64,000 bases of DNA, from assembly GCA_040880525.1 (NCBI GenBank), contig JBBDIG010000017.1, positions 90,911 through 154,910 on the forward strand, read 5' to 3'. The translations under genes and the position numbers were made by a program. This document shows positions 1 to 9,701 of this stretch, piece after piece. Position 1 is the stretch's first letter. Every line of letters begins with the position of its first letter. This stretch comes from Bacteroidia bacterium. GTDB lineage: Bacteria; Bacteroidota; Bacteroidia; CAILMK01; JBBDIG01. The notes beneath the pieces are model-generated. The model saw nothing but the letters and a program-made list of their open reading frames with translations. It did not search any database and had not been told where the DNA came from.

Positions 1-619
1 ATACGAGCGTCTTACCCTCACCAGTAGCCATTTCTGCGATCTTGCCCTGATGAAGCACGATACCACCAACAAGCTGCACATCGTAATGCACCATGTCCCA
101 GATAATCTCATTTCCGGCAGCCTTCCACCGGTTAATGAATACGGCCTTATCTCCGTTGATGATAATATGATCACGATTGGGTCTTGCCGCCAGATCGCGG
201 TCGAGCTGCGTTGCGGCAACCTCCATCTTCTCGTTTTCCTTGAATCTACGGGCGGTTTCTTTAACTACAGCAAATGCTTCCGGCAAAAGCTCATTGAGCA
301 CGACCTCCAATTCTTCATCACGCTTTGCCGTCAGCGTATCAATTCTCTTATAGATTTCATCTTTTTCAGAAGCTTCGAGTTCTTCATTGGTTTCCGTCTC
401 CTCTTTCAGTGCAGCTACTTCGTCATCTATTTCTTTAAGAAATTCAGCGATCCGGGCTTTGAAGATGGTCGTTTTCTCCCTCAGTTCATCATGGCTGAGA
501 TCTTTCAGCGTGTCATAGTATTCGTTGATGTGGGCTACTTCGGGCTGTAACTTTTTTATATCTCTTCCAGATTTATTGCCAAATATTTTAGCAACCGTTT
601 TATTTACAAAATCAAGCAT
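1..619 (-). CDS. secA: Preprotein translocase ATPase SecA, N-terminal part (runs off left edge)
   Basis: SecA is the motor ATPase that drives preproteins through SecYEG. The minus-strand frame opens with ATG at 617-619 ([19 protein letters not shown]) and stays open to base 1, giving about 206 residues. The last visible residues are the Walker A segment [10 protein letters not shown]. Between the N-terminal helix and the DEAD motor there is a charged helical insertion of roughly 60 residues (about residues 50-115), which is known from Bacteroidota SecA and absent from the E. coli protein. A TAnnTTTG promoter box lies about 80 bp upstream. The C-terminal end is outside the window. Confidence 0.95.
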   Translation of the reverse strand, partial: MLDFVNKTVAKIFGNKSGRDIKKLQPEVAHINEYYDTLKDLSHDELREKTTIFKARIAEFLKEIDDEVAALKEETETNEELEASEKDEIYKRIDTLTAKRDEELEVVLNELLPEAFAVVKETARRFKENEKMEVAATQLDRDLAARPNRDHIIINGDKAVFINRWKAAGNEIIWDMVHYDVQLVGGIVLHQGKIAEMATGEGKTLV

Positions 620-697
620 ATTCAAAATTGAAAAAAGTGTGGAAAATCAAGCCCTGTGGGCGTTTGAGGCGCGTTGACGCAATAATATTGCCGGGGG

Positions 698-705
698 CAA
701 AAGTA
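698..705 (-). promoter_or_regulatory. Putative secA promoter, -7 box TACTTTTG
   Basis: On the minus strand this reads TACTTTTG followed by CCCCC, matching the Bacteroidota sigma-A -7 consensus TAnnTTTG. It would give a secA leader of about 70 nt. No good -33 TTG is seen at the expected distance, so this is a moderate call. Confidence 0.5.
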
Positions 706-759
706 GTGAAAAGGTGGCAGGACACCATTCAGCGCCTGCCAGCTACCGGCTATCTCAGG

Positions 760-790
760 CCTGCCCTTTGTGCCTGAAATTAAGGGCAGG
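760..790. repeat. Perfect 9-bp inverted repeat in the secA upstream gap
   Basis: CCTGCCCTT (760-768) is followed after 13 bases by its exact complement AAGGGCAGG (782-790). A second overlapping pair, GCAGGTG (786-792) and CACCTGC (811-817), follows. There is no T-run typical of a terminator on either strand. The 620-914 gap otherwise holds only the secA promoter and the terminator at 836-873. Function unknown. Confidence 0.5.
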
Positions 791-835
791 TGAATGCTTT
801 TTTGCAGGAGCACCTGCTTTCCTTACAGCGGGAGT

Positions 836-873
836 GAAAAACAAAGGCCGAAGCAATTTGAGCTGCTTCAGCC
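836..873 (-). terminator. Rho-independent terminator of the type IX secreted protein gene
   Basis: The stem pairs GAAGCA with TGCTTC around an 8-base loop and is extended by GGC/GCC beyond a mismatch. On the minus strand it is followed by TTTGTTTTT. It lies about 40 bp after the stop codon of the gene at 915-3110. Confidence 0.75.
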
Positions 874-914
874 TCTGTTTAAAAATCCTTTTGATATGCA
901 GGTAATAAATCTTG

Positions 915-3110
915 TTACTTGCCGGTTCTCACGATTCTGTAGGAGGACACCTTTTGCCCATCTCTTATTTCCAGTATGTAAATCCCTTCAGCAAAATTAG
1001 CAAGGGATATTTCGCCTTTTGCACTTTCCTCATCGTTGCGCAGGATTTTGCCGGTGAGTTCACGACCCTGCAAATCTCTCAGGGTGGCCTGGTACATTGT
1101 GCCCCCGGTATTGGGTATTTCAATCTGCACAAAGTCTGTAGCCGGATTTGGGAATAACCTGATTTTCAGGTCTTGTTGGTTTTGAACGATGCCTACTCCA
1201 TCTTCAATTGTTACATTGAGGCGGGCTGTATCGCCTTCGCAATTATTGTCATTGGTCTCTACCACCCTGATGCTGCCGGACGTATGTTGATCACTCCACG
1301 CCACTTCTACCACGTTACTGTTGCCACCGCTGATTTGGCTTCCATTGGTTATTATCCATTCAAAAGAAGATCCCGTGGTTTGAGAAACGGAATATTGAAT
1401 TGGATCTAACGAAGCTACAGTGGTAGCGCCTACAATAGTTTTGACGGCAGGAGCGGTATATACAGCGAAAGCGGGGCCTTCATCTGAGAGCACAGGGGCA
1501 GAAGAGTTCACCCGGATCTTATAACCTGAGCCGGCTGCCAAAGCAAATGGTAACTGCAGTACTTCATTGAGGTCAGTGGTTCCTGCAAATTGTCCCAGCG
1601 AGGTGGGGGAAGCAAATGATCCTGACGCATCTGAAAGTTCAAAGCTATATTGATTGCCTGCGTCCAGAGAGGATGTAGCGGTAACCGAAACTGCTATTTC
1701 GCTTCCGGCACATACTCCTGTTGATGCATACGAAAGGGCAATCTGCGGCCCGGACGTGGTCGTGATTTCAGCTATAAAGATATCTAACTGGCCAGCGGCA
1801 TTCTTGGTAATATTATCGAAGTTGGATGTAGCACTAAAGCCTCCGACCTGAAAAACTTTTCCTGTGGCATCCTCGACAACTCCAAGTCCAAATTGATTAT
1901 TTGTGCTGCCTTCTACCAAAAGGGAATAATCGAAGTTATTATTCTTATAGGCCATCAGGAATCCATCTTGCATGCCACTGGTGTTAAGGGTTTGCGAGCC
2001 GGCTACAAGGCTATTATCAAAATTTCCTGAAACATACATATTATTTCCTTTGACAAATAAATTTCTGCCAAACACAGTGCCTGCCCCCCTGATCTCCTTA
2101 TGCGATACCAAACCATACGTAGAGGATGAAGAATTGTAGTTGAGCTCAGTAATAAACGTATTTAAGGTACCTAAACTCGTTATTGCGACCCCGGTGGCCA
2201 AATCAACTGTTCCTCCATATCTGCCGAGGGCATAAACGCGTCCATTGGCAAAATGAAGATCAGTTACATTAGCGCCACTACCGGTTGAGTTGCCGTCATA
2301 TACGAACCCTTGTAGAAATGAACCGGTGGAGGAATAGGCTGCGATATAACCGGAGAAATCGCCATCCGCATTATAAGTGGATGATGTGCTAGTAATTTGA
2401 ATACTGCCAGCAAAAGAACCCCCCACGTGTACAACTCCATTGTTATCTACCACCAGATCAGTTGCTATTTCATCATCGAAGCTGGCCGTGGTTGAAAACC
2501 AGGTATTTGAATGCCCGTTGAATTGCGTCATTAGCACAAATGCATCGCGATCATTGCCAAAATCAATTGACCCGCATATATACACACGATTATCACTACT
2601 GATGGCGATTGCTGTTGCCTCGCTGGGCTGCGAGAGGTTACCTATCTCTGCAGTTTCAGCAGTCCCTGAAGCTGTGTATTTTGCAGCGAAAAAATCCTTA
2701 AGGCCATCATCGTTTACAAAATTATAACTTTGAGTTGGTGAATACATGACTGCACTCCCCGTATAATAACCGGCCAGGTAGCAGTTTCCGGACTGATCCA
2801 GTTGGAGGTCACTGACAAGCTCATCGCCCGATCCTCCGATCTGCCTAACCCAGAGGTAAGCTCCGGCAGGCGAAATCTTGGCAACGAAAATATCCAGGCC
2901 GCCATAGCTGGTAAGGGTTGTTGAACCAAATTGCACGGAGCCGGAGAACATACCGGCTACAAAGCGATTGTTGCTCGCATCTGTCTGAATGCTGGTGGCA
3001 TAGTCATTACCGGACGCACCGGCTGTCATCACATCTACATATTGCTGGGCATTCAAAGCATTGAATGACATAAAAAGCAACACTAAAAGACAAGTTGTAA
3101 TTTTTTTCAT
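915..3110 (-). CDS. Secreted beta-propeller (SBBP-type repeat) protein with type IX sorting domain
   Basis: 731 residues. A Sec signal peptide (about residues 1-21, ending FNALNAQ) is followed by roughly 430 residues of repeated blades with recurring pieces such as GNCYLAGYY, NRVYICGSI and KVFQVGGFS, as in SBBP repeat proteins. An Ig/PKD-like stretch (about 460-640) follows. The C-terminal domain of about 80 residues begins IRLFPNPATDFVQIEI and ends with the usual SYRIVRTGK tail, the Por_Secre_tail signal for export by the type IX system and surface attachment or release. It is likely extracellular, with ligand unknown. Monocistronic: its own promoter box lies at 3141-3148 and a terminator follows. 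There is no catalytic motif, so a binding or adhesive role is an inference. Confidence 0.85.
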   Translation of the reverse strand: MKKITTCLLVLLFMSFNALNAQQYVDVMTAGASGNDYATSIQTDASNNRFVAGMFSGSVQFGSTTLTSYGGLDIFVAKISPAGAYLWVRQIGGSGDELVSDLQLDQSGNCYLAGYYTGSAVMYSPTQSYNFVNDDGLKDFFAAKYTASGTAETAEIGNLSQPSEATAIAISSDNRVYICGSIDFGNDRDAFVLMTQFNGHSNTWFSTTASFDDEIATDLVVDNNGVVHVGGSFAGSIQITSTSSTYNADGDFSGYIAAYSSTGSFLQGFVYDGNSTGSGANVTDLHFANGRVYALGRYGGTVDLATGVAITSLGTLNTFITELNYNSSSSTYGLVSHKEIRGAGTVFGRNLFVKGNNMYVSGNFDNSLVAGSQTLNTSGMQDGFLMAYKNNNFDYSLLVEGSTNNQFGLGVVEDATGKVFQVGGFSATSNFDNITKNAAGQLDIFIAEITTTSGPQIALSYASTGVCAGSEIAVSVTATSSLDAGNQYSFELSDASGSFASPTSLGQFAGTTDLNEVLQLPFALAAGSGYKIRVNSSAPVLSDEGPAFAVYTAPAVKTIVGATTVASLDPIQYSVSQTTGSSFEWIITNGSQISGGNSNVVEVAWSDQHTSGSIRVVETNDNNCEGDTARLNVTIEDGVGIVQNQQDLKIRLFPNPATDFVQIEIPNTGGTMYQATLRDLQGRELTGKILRNDEESAKGEISLANFAEGIYILEIRDGQKVSSYRIVRTGK

Positions 3111-3140
3111 AATAATATTTTTCAGGATTTAAACTAAGTA

Positions 3141-3148
3141 CAAATTTA
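3141..3148 (-). promoter_or_regulatory. Putative promoter of the type IX secreted protein, -7 box TAAATTTG
   Basis: Minus strand TAAATTTG (TAnnTTTG consensus), 31 bp upstream of the ATG. A TTG lies 23 bases further upstream. The remainder of 3149-3342 shows nothing recognisable. Confidence 0.55.
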
Positions 3149-3342
3149 CAATAACGTCTATTGCATATCTACAAGAAGGCTAATTATTTAAGATATGAAA
3201 TGCCCGCGCCAATGAGACGTGGTTTTCAGATACATAGCCGGATTGTAATATGGTGAATTATTTTGTCAACTAAGGTATGAATAGGGAGACGCGATGGCCG
3301 GAAATGCAAAAGATATTATTGGATTTCGAAATGAAAGTATAT

Positions 3343-3639
3343 CTATTTTTCTTTCTTTACTATTATAAAAATATCCTCAATATCCTTTTTCATTAAATAT
3401 TTTTCGCGGGCAAATTTTTCCAGTTTCGCTTCATCACTGAAAAGTTCCTCCTTCATTGCCTTTGTTTCTTCAATTTTCTCCAGATAGTACGCCTTGTCCT
3501 GCCTCAACTGGTAGTGGTGCCATTCGGCTTCTATCCGCTCGAAGATGTTATTGCGATCGAAAAATACAAGCCAGACCAACATAAAGATCGCTACTAAAAG
3601 ATACTTATTCCGAAGCAGCAGAAGATGTTTCCTTTTCAT
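3343..3639 (-). CDS. FtsB/DivIC-type septum formation initiator
   Basis: 98 residues from ATG at 3639 (MKRKHLLLLRNKYLLVAIFM). An earlier in-frame start would overlap the end of eno and adds residues not typical of the family. The architecture is a short basic cytoplasmic N-terminus, one transmembrane helix (about 12-28) and a periplasmic coiled coil (about 32-70) with a conserved-type KFAREKYLMKK segment. Family members (FtsB, DivIC) form a trimer with FtsL and FtsQ that licenses septal peptidoglycan synthesis. It directly follows eno, a placement also seen for ftsB in proteobacteria. Which of the FtsB/DivIC names applies cannot be decided from sequence alone. Confidence 0.85.
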   Translation of the reverse strand: MKRKHLLLLRNKYLLVAIFMLVWLVFFDRNNIFERIEAEWHHYQLRQDKAYYLEKIEETKAMKEELFSDEAKLEKFAREKYLMKKDIEDIFIIVKKEK

Positions 3640-3649
3640 AACAACGTTT

Positions 3650-4936
3650 TTACTTTCGCAAAAATGAGAAGCTTTTGCCATAATAACGCGCTTCGTCCCC
3701 TAACGTTTCCTCAATGCGCAAAAGCTGGTTGTATTTTGCAACACGGTCTGTACGTGAGGCAGAGCCGGTTTTTATCTGTCCGCAATTCAAGGCTACTGCC
3801 AGGTCGGCTATAAATGTGTCCTCTGTTTCGCCACTTCGATGGCTGATCACCGGGCTAAAGGAATGCCGGCTGGCCAGATTAACGGCATCTATCGTTTCGG
3901 TGAGCGTACCTATCTGGTTCAGTTTAATAAGTATGGAGTTTGCTGATTTTTCATCCAGGCCCCGTTGCAGGCGCTCAGTATTTGTCACGAAAAGATCATC
4001 GCCCACCAACTGCACCTTACTGCCAATCCGCTCTGTGAGTTTACGCCAGCCTTCCCAATCGTCCTCGCCCAGGGCATCCTCAATGGAAGCAATCGGATAC
4101 TTATTCACCCAGCGTTCCCAATACTCAATCATCTCTTCACTGGAGAGCTTTTGCTGGCTACTCTTGTAGAATTTATATTTTTTTCGATCCACCATTTCCG
4201 TGGCGGCTGCGTCCAATGCAATAAATATATCCTCTCCAGGCTTATATCCAGCTTTTTCAATCGCCTTCAATACAAACTCAATCGCTTCTTCATTGCTTTC
4301 GATGCCAGGCGCAAATCCTCCTTCATCGCCTACATTGGTGGTGTATCCTTTATTTTGCAGCTCTTTTTTAAGTTGGTGAAAAACCTCCGTTCCCATGCGT
4401 AGGGCATGGTAAAAATTGTCAGCCTTTATCGGCATGATCATAAATTCCTGAAAATCAATTTTATTGTCAGCGTGCTTGCCGCCATTCAGAATGTTCATCA
4501 TGGGGATTGGCATCAGGCTCGCGCCAACTCCGCCCAGGTAACGAAATAGCGGCATTCCACTTTCTTCAGCAGCAGCCCGCGCTACAGCGAGTGAAATACC
4601 GAGGATGGCATTGGCCCCCATCTTCGCTTTATTGCTGCTCCCGTCAATATCTATCATAGCCCGGTCAATTGCGGCCTGCTCAAACACTGAATGACCGATT
4701 AACTCAGGAGCCAGTTTTTCCTCAATATTCTTGAGCGCCTTCATTACGCTTTTGCCACCATAGTAGTCCTTTTTGCCATCACGCAATTCCACAGCTTCAT
4801 ATCGTCCCGTAGATGCTCCGGAAGGTACAGCCGCGCGCCCTAAAACACCGTTAGTAGTTATTACGTCCACCTCCACTGTCGGGTTTCCTCTTGAATCAAG
4901 AATTTGCCGTGCACCTATATTTAAAATTGTGCTCAT
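3650..4936 (-). CDS. eno: Enolase (phosphopyruvate hydratase)
   Basis: 428 residues, full length. It interconverts 2-phosphoglycerate and phosphoenolpyruvate in glycolysis and gluconeogenesis, in the cytoplasm. Visible active-site elements are GDEGGFAP (general acid E205), LDAAATE (Mg ligand D242), [14 protein letters not shown] (E286), VGDDLFVTN (D313), [10 protein letters not shown] (general base K338) and SHRSGETED. The start [20 protein letters not shown] matches the family N-terminus. It lies 46 bp after carA and 10 bp before the divIC-like gene, so the three are probably co-transcribed. Confidence 0.98.
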   Translation of the reverse strand: MSTILNIGARQILDSRGNPTVEVDVITTNGVLGRAAVPSGASTGRYEAVELRDGKKDYYGGKSVMKALKNIEEKLAPELIGHSVFEQAAIDRAMIDIDGSSNKAKMGANAILGISLAVARAAAEESGMPLFRYLGGVGASLMPIPMMNILNGGKHADNKIDFQEFMIMPIKADNFYHALRMGTEVFHQLKKELQNKGYTTNVGDEGGFAPGIESNEEAIEFVLKAIEKAGYKPGEDIFIALDAAATEMVDRKKYKFYKSSQQKLSSEEMIEYWERWVNKYPIASIEDALGEDDWEGWRKLTERIGSKVQLVGDDLFVTNTERLQRGLDEKSANSILIKLNQIGTLTETIDAVNLASRHSFSPVISHRSGETEDTFIADLAVALNCGQIKTGSASRTDRVAKYNQLLRIEETLGDEARYYGKSFSFLRK

Positions 4937-4982
4937 GATTAATTTTTAAAACAACACTAATATTTAAATGAAAGATTGACTG

Positions 4983-6107
4983 TCAGGTTTCAAACTCCTG
5001 GACCTTTTGGCCCTGCATCAACGATACGAACTGGTCAAACAGGTATTCAGAATCGTGAGGGCCGGGAGAGGTTTCAGGATGGTACTGAACGGTGAAAGCA
5101 TTTTTAGAATTATGGTGCATACCTTCGATTGTTTGATCATTAAGATTAACATGGGTGATGGTTACCTCGCTTGCCAGCTTTATTGCGTCCGGCACCACGC
5201 CAAAGCCGTGGTTTTGTGAAGTGATCTCACATTTTCCGGTAACCACGTTTTTCACCGGATGGTTGATGCCCCTGTGGCCATTATGCATTTTAAAAGTGGG
5301 TATTCCCATGGCACAAGCAAAAAGCTGATGGCCGAGGCAAATACCAAACATTGGCCTGTCATTGTCCAGTATTTTTTTCACGGTTTTAATAGCATAATCC
5401 ATGGCCGCGGGATCTCCGGGACCGTTTGAAATGAAGTAGCCGTCAGGTTGCCATTTATCCATTTCTTCAAATGAAGTTTTAGCCGGAAATATCTTTAAAT
5501 AGCAATCGCGCATGGCAAGGTGTCGAAGAATATTTTTCTTGACCCCCAGGTCGAGTACAGCGACTTTCCTCTTACTCTTTTCATTCCCCAAAAAATAGGG
5601 TTCTTTTGTGCTTACCTCAGAAGAAAGCTCAAGCCCCTCCATTGAGGGTACTTTTTTTAATTTTGCTTTTAATAATTCTATGTCCAGAATTTCAGAAGAA
5701 ATAATGGCATTCATGGCTCCCTTATCGCGAATATGCAATACAAGGGCACGTGTATCTACTTCGGAAATGCATACAAGATTATTTGCAAGAAAATAATTCT
5801 GGATAGATTCATCAGCTTGTTTCCGGGAATAAAGATTTGTGAAATTCCTGCACACGAGGGCATTTATCTTCATGCCTTCCGATTCGCTTTCCTCATAACG
5901 AACGCCATAGTTCCCGATATGTACATTGGTGGTGACCATTATCTGCCCAAAATATGACGGATCAGTAAAAATCTCCTGGTATCCCGTCATCCCGGTGTTG
6001 AAGCAAATTTCACCAGTAGCGGTCCCTATTTTTCCTGCCGATTTTCCCGGATATACAGTTCCATCTTCAAGAACTAAAACAGCGGGCTTTTTTTCTAAAT
6101 ATTTCAT
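4983..6107 (-). CDS. carA: Carbamoyl-phosphate synthase small (glutaminase) subunit
   Basis: 374 residues from ATG at 6107; an ATG at 6134 would add nine residues. 6107 is preferred for two reasons: the family begins at KYLEKKPAVLVLEDG, with a GAGG-type site 13 bases upstream, and 6134 abuts the T-run of a terminator hairpin. CarA hydrolyses glutamine and channels ammonia to CarB for arginine and pyrimidine synthesis. The N-terminal CPSase small domain is followed by a class I glutaminase domain with nucleophile Cys in FGICLGHQLFA and the His-Glu pair in QYHPETSPGPHDSEY. carB is not in this window. The rplQ-carA-eno order is common in Bacteroidota. Confidence 0.96.
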   Translation of the reverse strand: MKYLEKKPAVLVLEDGTVYPGKSAGKIGTATGEICFNTGMTGYQEIFTDPSYFGQIMVTTNVHIGNYGVRYEESESEGMKINALVCRNFTNLYSRKQADESIQNYFLANNLVCISEVDTRALVLHIRDKGAMNAIISSEILDIELLKAKLKKVPSMEGLELSSEVSTKEPYFLGNEKSKRKVAVLDLGVKKNILRHLAMRDCYLKIFPAKTSFEEMDKWQPDGYFISNGPGDPAAMDYAIKTVKKILDNDRPMFGICLGHQLFACAMGIPTFKMHNGHRGINHPVKNVVTGKCEITSQNHGFGVVPDAIKLASEVTITHVNLNDQTIEGMHHNSKNAFTVQYHPETSPGPHDSEYLFDQFVSLMQGQKVQEFET

Positions 6108-6136
6108 ATTTGATTTTACCTCGTCAAATTTCATAA

Positions 6137-6170
6137 AAAAAGGATAAAGCGACCGGCACCTTATCCTTTT
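6137..6170 (-). terminator. Terminator/attenuator hairpin between rplQ and carA
   Basis: Minus strand: AAAAGGATAA, a 13-base loop, then TTATCCTTTT continuing into TTT. This is a perfect 10-bp stem with a U-run. It separates the alpha ribosomal operon from carA and sits directly before the upstream carA ATG. No TAnnTTTG box is seen between it and carA, so carA may depend on read-through (attenuation). Confidence 0.7.
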
Positions 6171-6200
6171 CTATCATTACATCAGAGGAACAACAATGCA

Positions 6201-6830
6201 TTATTCCTTTTTATTATCCTCCTTATCAGCATCCTTTTTTTCTTTCTCTGTAGCTTCGGCAGATGTTGGATGCTCATCTGCTTCATTCTTCTCAGCTTCA
6301 GTTACCGGACTTTCTGCAGTCTCTCCTTTCGGCTCTGCGGCTGAAACGGTCGTCTCCTCTTTCTTTTCAGTCAATGGAGTAGTTTCAGCTCCGGCTTCAC
6401 CTGATGATTTCTTTCCACCTCTTCTTCTGCGCTTCTTGCGACCGCCACTTGCTTTTTCAGCCAGCATTGTTTCATTGTAATCCACCAGCTCCATCATTGC
6501 CATTTCCGCATTGTCGCCCAACCTGTTTCCAAGTTTTATAATTCTTGTATACCCTCCCGGCCGGTCCGCTATTTTCGCTCCTATTTCATCAAAAAGCTCC
6601 GTTACAGAATGTTTGTCCTGCAAATAGCTAAAGACGATTCTCCGGTTATGGGTTGTATTTTCCTTTCCTTTGGTGAGCAGCGGCTCCACATATACGCGCA
6701 ATGCCTTTGCTTTCGCTACCGTGGTAGTAATGCGTTTGTGCCGGATGAGCGAACTCGCCATGTTGGAGAGCATAGCTTTCCGGTGCTGCGATTTACGCCC
6801 AAGGTGATTTACTTTCCTCCCGTGTCTCAT
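6201..6830 (-). CDS. rplQ: 50S ribosomal protein L17 with long charged C-terminal tail
   Basis: 209 residues. The L17 core (residues 1 to about 122, beginning [17 protein letters not shown]) sits near the peptide exit of the large subunit. It is followed by about 85 residues of low-complexity sequence: first basic ([16 protein letters not shown]), then Glu/Ala/Thr/Lys-rich to the end. Standard L17 is about 120-130 residues; extended forms are known in Bacteroidota, but this tail is long. Last gene of the alpha operon, 5 bp after rpoA. Confidence 0.96.
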   Translation of the reverse strand: MRHGRKVNHLGRKSQHRKAMLSNMASSLIRHKRITTTVAKAKALRVYVEPLLTKGKENTTHNRRIVFSYLQDKHSVTELFDEIGAKIADRPGGYTRIIKLGNRLGDNAEMAMMELVDYNETMLAEKASGGRKKRRRRGGKKSSGEAGAETTPLTEKKEETTVSAAEPKGETAESPVTEAEKNEADEHPTSAEATEKEKKDADKEDNKKE

Positions 6831-6835
6831 TGCTC

Positions 6836-7828
6836 TTAGTCTTCGTCAAGGTTATATTTGGTAATCTCCATCCCAAAGGTGAGGTTCTTATCACGTACAA
6901 GTTCCTCAAGCTCCCCAAGTGATTTCTTACCGAAGTTGCGGAACTTCAGCAGATCCGCTACATCATATTTCACAAGGTCACATAGTGTCTTGATCTCGGC
7001 TGCACGAAGACAGTTGAATGCTCTTACAGACAGGTCCAGATCAGTGAGTGGGGTCTTCAGCAGTTTGCGCATGTGCAGGAATTTCTCATCTACCTGACTT
7101 TCCTCTTTTTTCATTTCGCTATCAAGCGTAATGTTTGTATCAGAGAAAAGCATAAAATGCTGGATAAGTATCTTGGCTGCCTGCTTTAGCGCTTCTTCAG
7201 GATGAACCGAGCCATCCGTGCTGACTTCCATTACCAGCCGTTCATAGTCAGTAGCCTGGCCTACACGTGTCATCTCCACGTTGAACTTAACTCTTTTAAT
7301 AGGCGTGAAAATAGAATCAATAGGGATCAGCCCTATTGGCGCCTCTTTTGGTTTATTCTCTTCTGCTGAAATGTAGCCTCGTCCTTTTTGCAGGATCAGT
7401 TCCATTTCCAGCTTTACTGAAGGCTCCATGTGGCAAATCACGAGTTCAGGATTAAGTACCTGAAAATTACTGGAAGATTTCCCGATATCACCGGCCTTCA
7501 GCGTGTTCTGTCCGCTAATCGACACGAATATTTTTTCTTCCTCATCTCCAGGTGTGATGCGTTTACACCGCACCTGTTTGAGGTTGAGAACAAATTCAGT
7601 GACGTCTTCAATTACGCCAGTTATAGTAGAAAATTCATGGTCTACGCCATTTATCTTCACGGCCGTGATGGCATATCCCTCTAATGAAGAAAGCAATGTT
7701 CTTCTGAGGGCGTTGCCGATGGTTACGCCATACCCTTTTTCAAGGGGAGAAAACTCAAATACGCCCAAAAAGTCTGATGCTTTTTGCATCACTACTTTAT
7801 CAGGCTTTTGAAATGTTAATGCTGACAT
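6836..7828 (-). CDS. rpoA: DNA-directed RNA polymerase subunit alpha
   Basis: 330 residues, normal length. The N-terminal assembly domain (about 1-230) contains [21 protein letters not shown], the dimerisation and beta-binding region. A linker leads to the C-terminal domain (about 260-325) with the helix-hairpin-helix [18 protein letters not shown] that contacts UP elements and activators. Lies between rpsD and rplQ as usual. Confidence 0.98.
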   Translation of the reverse strand: MSALTFQKPDKVVMQKASDFLGVFEFSPLEKGYGVTIGNALRRTLLSSLEGYAITAVKINGVDHEFSTITGVIEDVTEFVLNLKQVRCKRITPGDEEEKIFVSISGQNTLKAGDIGKSSSNFQVLNPELVICHMEPSVKLEMELILQKGRGYISAEENKPKEAPIGLIPIDSIFTPIKRVKFNVEMTRVGQATDYERLVMEVSTDGSVHPEEALKQAAKILIQHFMLFSDTNITLDSEMKKEESQVDEKFLHMRKLLKTPLTDLDLSVRAFNCLRAAEIKTLCDLVKYDVADLLKFRNFGKKSLGELEELVRDKNLTFGMEITKYNLDED

Positions 7829-7861
7829 GAATATTTACTTTGACCGTATAAAGGAAAAGGA

Positions 7862-8467
7862 TTATTTAGAATACAACTCAACAATAAGTTGTTCTTTGAT
7901 ATTCTCAGGAATTGCTTCCCGTTCAGGGTAATCCATAAACTTGCCCTGTTTTGCTGCGCCATCCCACTCTAGCCATTGAAAATTCTTATGGCGTCCTTGC
8001 AGTGATTCATCTATTGCCTCCAGAGATTTTGACTTCTCCCTGACAGCGACAATGTCACCGGGACGGAGTTGAAATGAAGGGATATTGACAATCTGGCCAT
8101 TCACAGTGATATGTTTGTGAGATACCAATTGTCGTGCAGCGGCCCTTGACTTAGCAATACCAAATCTAAATACAGTATTGTCAAGACGGGCTTCCAAAAA
8201 TTTCAACAGGTTCTCACCTGTGATACCTTTTTTATGTGAGGCTTTTTCAAACAGGTTGCGGAACTGACGTTCCAGCAAGCCATAGGTGTACTTAGCCTTT
8301 TGTTTTTCAGCCAACTGGACAGAATATTCAGAAGACTTGGAACGCCTCCTGGACTGGCCATGCTGTCCTGGTGGGTAAGGTTTTCTTTCCAAAGCACTGT
8401 CGTGACCAAAAATCGGTTCACGAAATTTTCTGGCTATTTTGGAAGTTGGGCCGGTATATCTTGCCAT
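7862..8467 (-). CDS. rpsD: 30S ribosomal protein S4
   Basis: 201 residues. A primary 16S rRNA binder and assembly initiator. The S4 RNA-binding domain is visible at about 92-155 ([20 protein letters not shown] and [22 protein letters not shown]). The N-terminal Cys residues of zinc-binding S4 forms are absent. In the alpha operon between rpsK and rpoA. Confidence 0.98.
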   Translation of the reverse strand: MARYTGPTSKIARKFREPIFGHDSALERKPYPPGQHGQSRRRSKSSEYSVQLAEKQKAKYTYGLLERQFRNLFEKASHKKGITGENLLKFLEARLDNTVFRFGIAKSRAAARQLVSHKHITVNGQIVNIPSFQLRPGDIVAVREKSKSLEAIDESLQGRHKNFQWLEWDGAAKQGKFMDYPEREAIPENIKEQLIVELYSK

Positions 8468-8510
8468 TATTACTTATGGTTATTCTTAAACGTTTTCAAA
8501 AGATCCTGTA

Positions 8511-8906
8511 TTAGACCCTTCTTCTTTTTGGAGGCCGGCAGCCATTATGAGGAATGGGCGTCAGGTCATGGATGGCAGTAACTTCAATACCCTCATTATT
8601 GACGGTTCTGATTGCTGCTTCGCGTCCTGAGCCAGGTCCTCTTACAAATACTTCTGCCTTTCTCATTCCAAGACTATGCGCCACCTTAGCACATTCAGTA
8701 GCCGCTACCTGCGCAGCATAAGGAGTGTTCTTCTTGGAGCCACGAAACCCATTCTTACCTGCTGAAGACCATGAGATAACCTGGCCTGAAGAATTGGTTA
8801 TTGAGATAATAATATTATTAAAAGTAGCCTGAATGAATACCTTTCCTACTGGCTCTACATTTACCTTTCTCTTTTTGGCGGCTGTCTTTGTCGTTTTCTT
8901 TGCCAT
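8511..8906 (-). CDS. rpsK: 30S ribosomal protein S11
   Basis: 131 residues. Platform protein near the E site. Recognisable core: [31 protein letters not shown] [13 protein letters not shown], and the C-terminal [14 protein letters not shown]. Six bp after rpsM. Confidence 0.98.
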   Translation of the reverse strand: MAKKTTKTAAKKRKVNVEPVGKVFIQATFNNIIISITNSSGQVISWSSAGKNGFRGSKKNTPYAAQVAATECAKVAHSLGMRKAEVFVRGPGSGREAAIRTVNNEGIEVTAIHDLTPIPHNGCRPPKRRRV

Positions 8907-8912
8907 TATGCT

Positions 8913-9293
8913 TTACTTTTTAACCGCTTTCTTTTTACCAGCCACCGTTTTCTTTCTTCCCTTTCGAGTTCGGGCATTGGTTTGTGTTTTTTGACCTCTT
9001 ACCGGTAATCCCTTCCGGTGGCGCAGCCCCCTATAACTACCAATATCCATCAGTCGTTTAATATTGGTTTGGACTTCAGCCCGCAGTTCACCTTCAGTTT
9101 TAAAGTTTTCACTGAGATTTTTACGAATGTTGGCCAATTCTTCATCATCCCAGTCTTTCACTTTTTTGTTAAAGTCTACTCCAGACTTTTCCAAGACCTT
9201 CTGAGCGGATGTAGGACCAATTCCGTAAATATAAGTGAGACCAATAATACCTCTCTTCTCTTTTGGCAGGTCTATACCGGCAATTCTCGCCAT
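8913..9293 (-). CDS. rpsM: 30S ribosomal protein S13
   Basis: 126 residues. Head protein contacting the P-site tRNA and L5. Begins [15 protein letters not shown]; has the helix-turn-helix region [11 protein letters not shown] and the tRNA-facing tail [22 protein letters not shown]. The C-terminus is very Lys-rich. Confidence 0.98.
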   Translation of the reverse strand: MARIAGIDLPKEKRGIIGLTYIYGIGPTSAQKVLEKSGVDFNKKVKDWDDEELANIRKNLSENFKTEGELRAEVQTNIKRLMDIGSYRGLRHRKGLPVRGQKTQTNARTRKGRKKTVAGKKKAVKK

Positions 9294-9307
9294 AGTGTTT
9301 ATTTAAA

Positions 9308-9424
9308 TTATCCCTGACGCTGCTTAAAGCGAGGGTTTTTCTTATTGATTACGTACACACGGCCTTTGCGTCTTACGATCTTGCATTCGGCACTTCTTTT
9401 CTTAACTGAAACTCGAACTTTCAT
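9308..9424 (-). CDS. rpmJ: 50S ribosomal protein L36, zinc-independent form
   Basis: 38 residues, ATG at 9424 and TAA at 9308-9310: starts [20 protein letters not shown] and ends [12 protein letters not shown]. The family Cys-Cys-Cys-His zinc site is mostly lost: only one Cys (AECK) remains and the other positions are Ser, Asn and Phe, as in C-minus L36 paralogues. Sits between infA and rpsM as expected. Confidence 0.96.
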   Translation of the reverse strand: MKVRVSVKKRSAECKIVRRKGRVYVINKKNPRFKQRQG

Positions 9425-9428
9425 CGGT

Positions 9429-9647
9429 CTACTTGTATCTATAGGTTATTCTACCCTTTGAAAGATCATAAGGCGACATTTCCACCTTTACCTTATCTCC
9501 GGGAAGAATTCGAATGTAATGCATGCGCATCTTTCCTGATATGTGCGCCAGAATTTGATGGCCATTTTCAAGTTCAACTCTGAACATTGCGTTCGGCAAT
9601 GCTTCAACGACTACTCCATCCTGAACTATCGTTGACTGTTTGACCAT
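9429..9647 (-). CDS. infA: Translation initiation factor IF-1
   Basis: 72 residues, exactly the family length. A single OB fold: [40 protein letters not shown] and [14 protein letters not shown]. It binds the 30S A site during initiation. Only a 4-bp gap to rpmJ. No map or adk gene lies between secY and infA. Confidence 0.98.
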   Translation of the reverse strand: MVKQSTIVQDGVVVEALPNAMFRVELENGHQILAHISGKMRMHYIRILPGDKVKVEMSPYDLSKGRITYRYK

Positions 9648-9701
9648 TCCAAAATTTTTTCGGGCTGCAAAATTATCAAATTATTAATCAAATCCAAGCT
9701 A

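Noticed and set aside
50..550. 166-codon plus-strand frame at the left edge
   Set aside because: Antisense shadow of secA; its composition (many Phe/Ile/Cys) fits no protein family.
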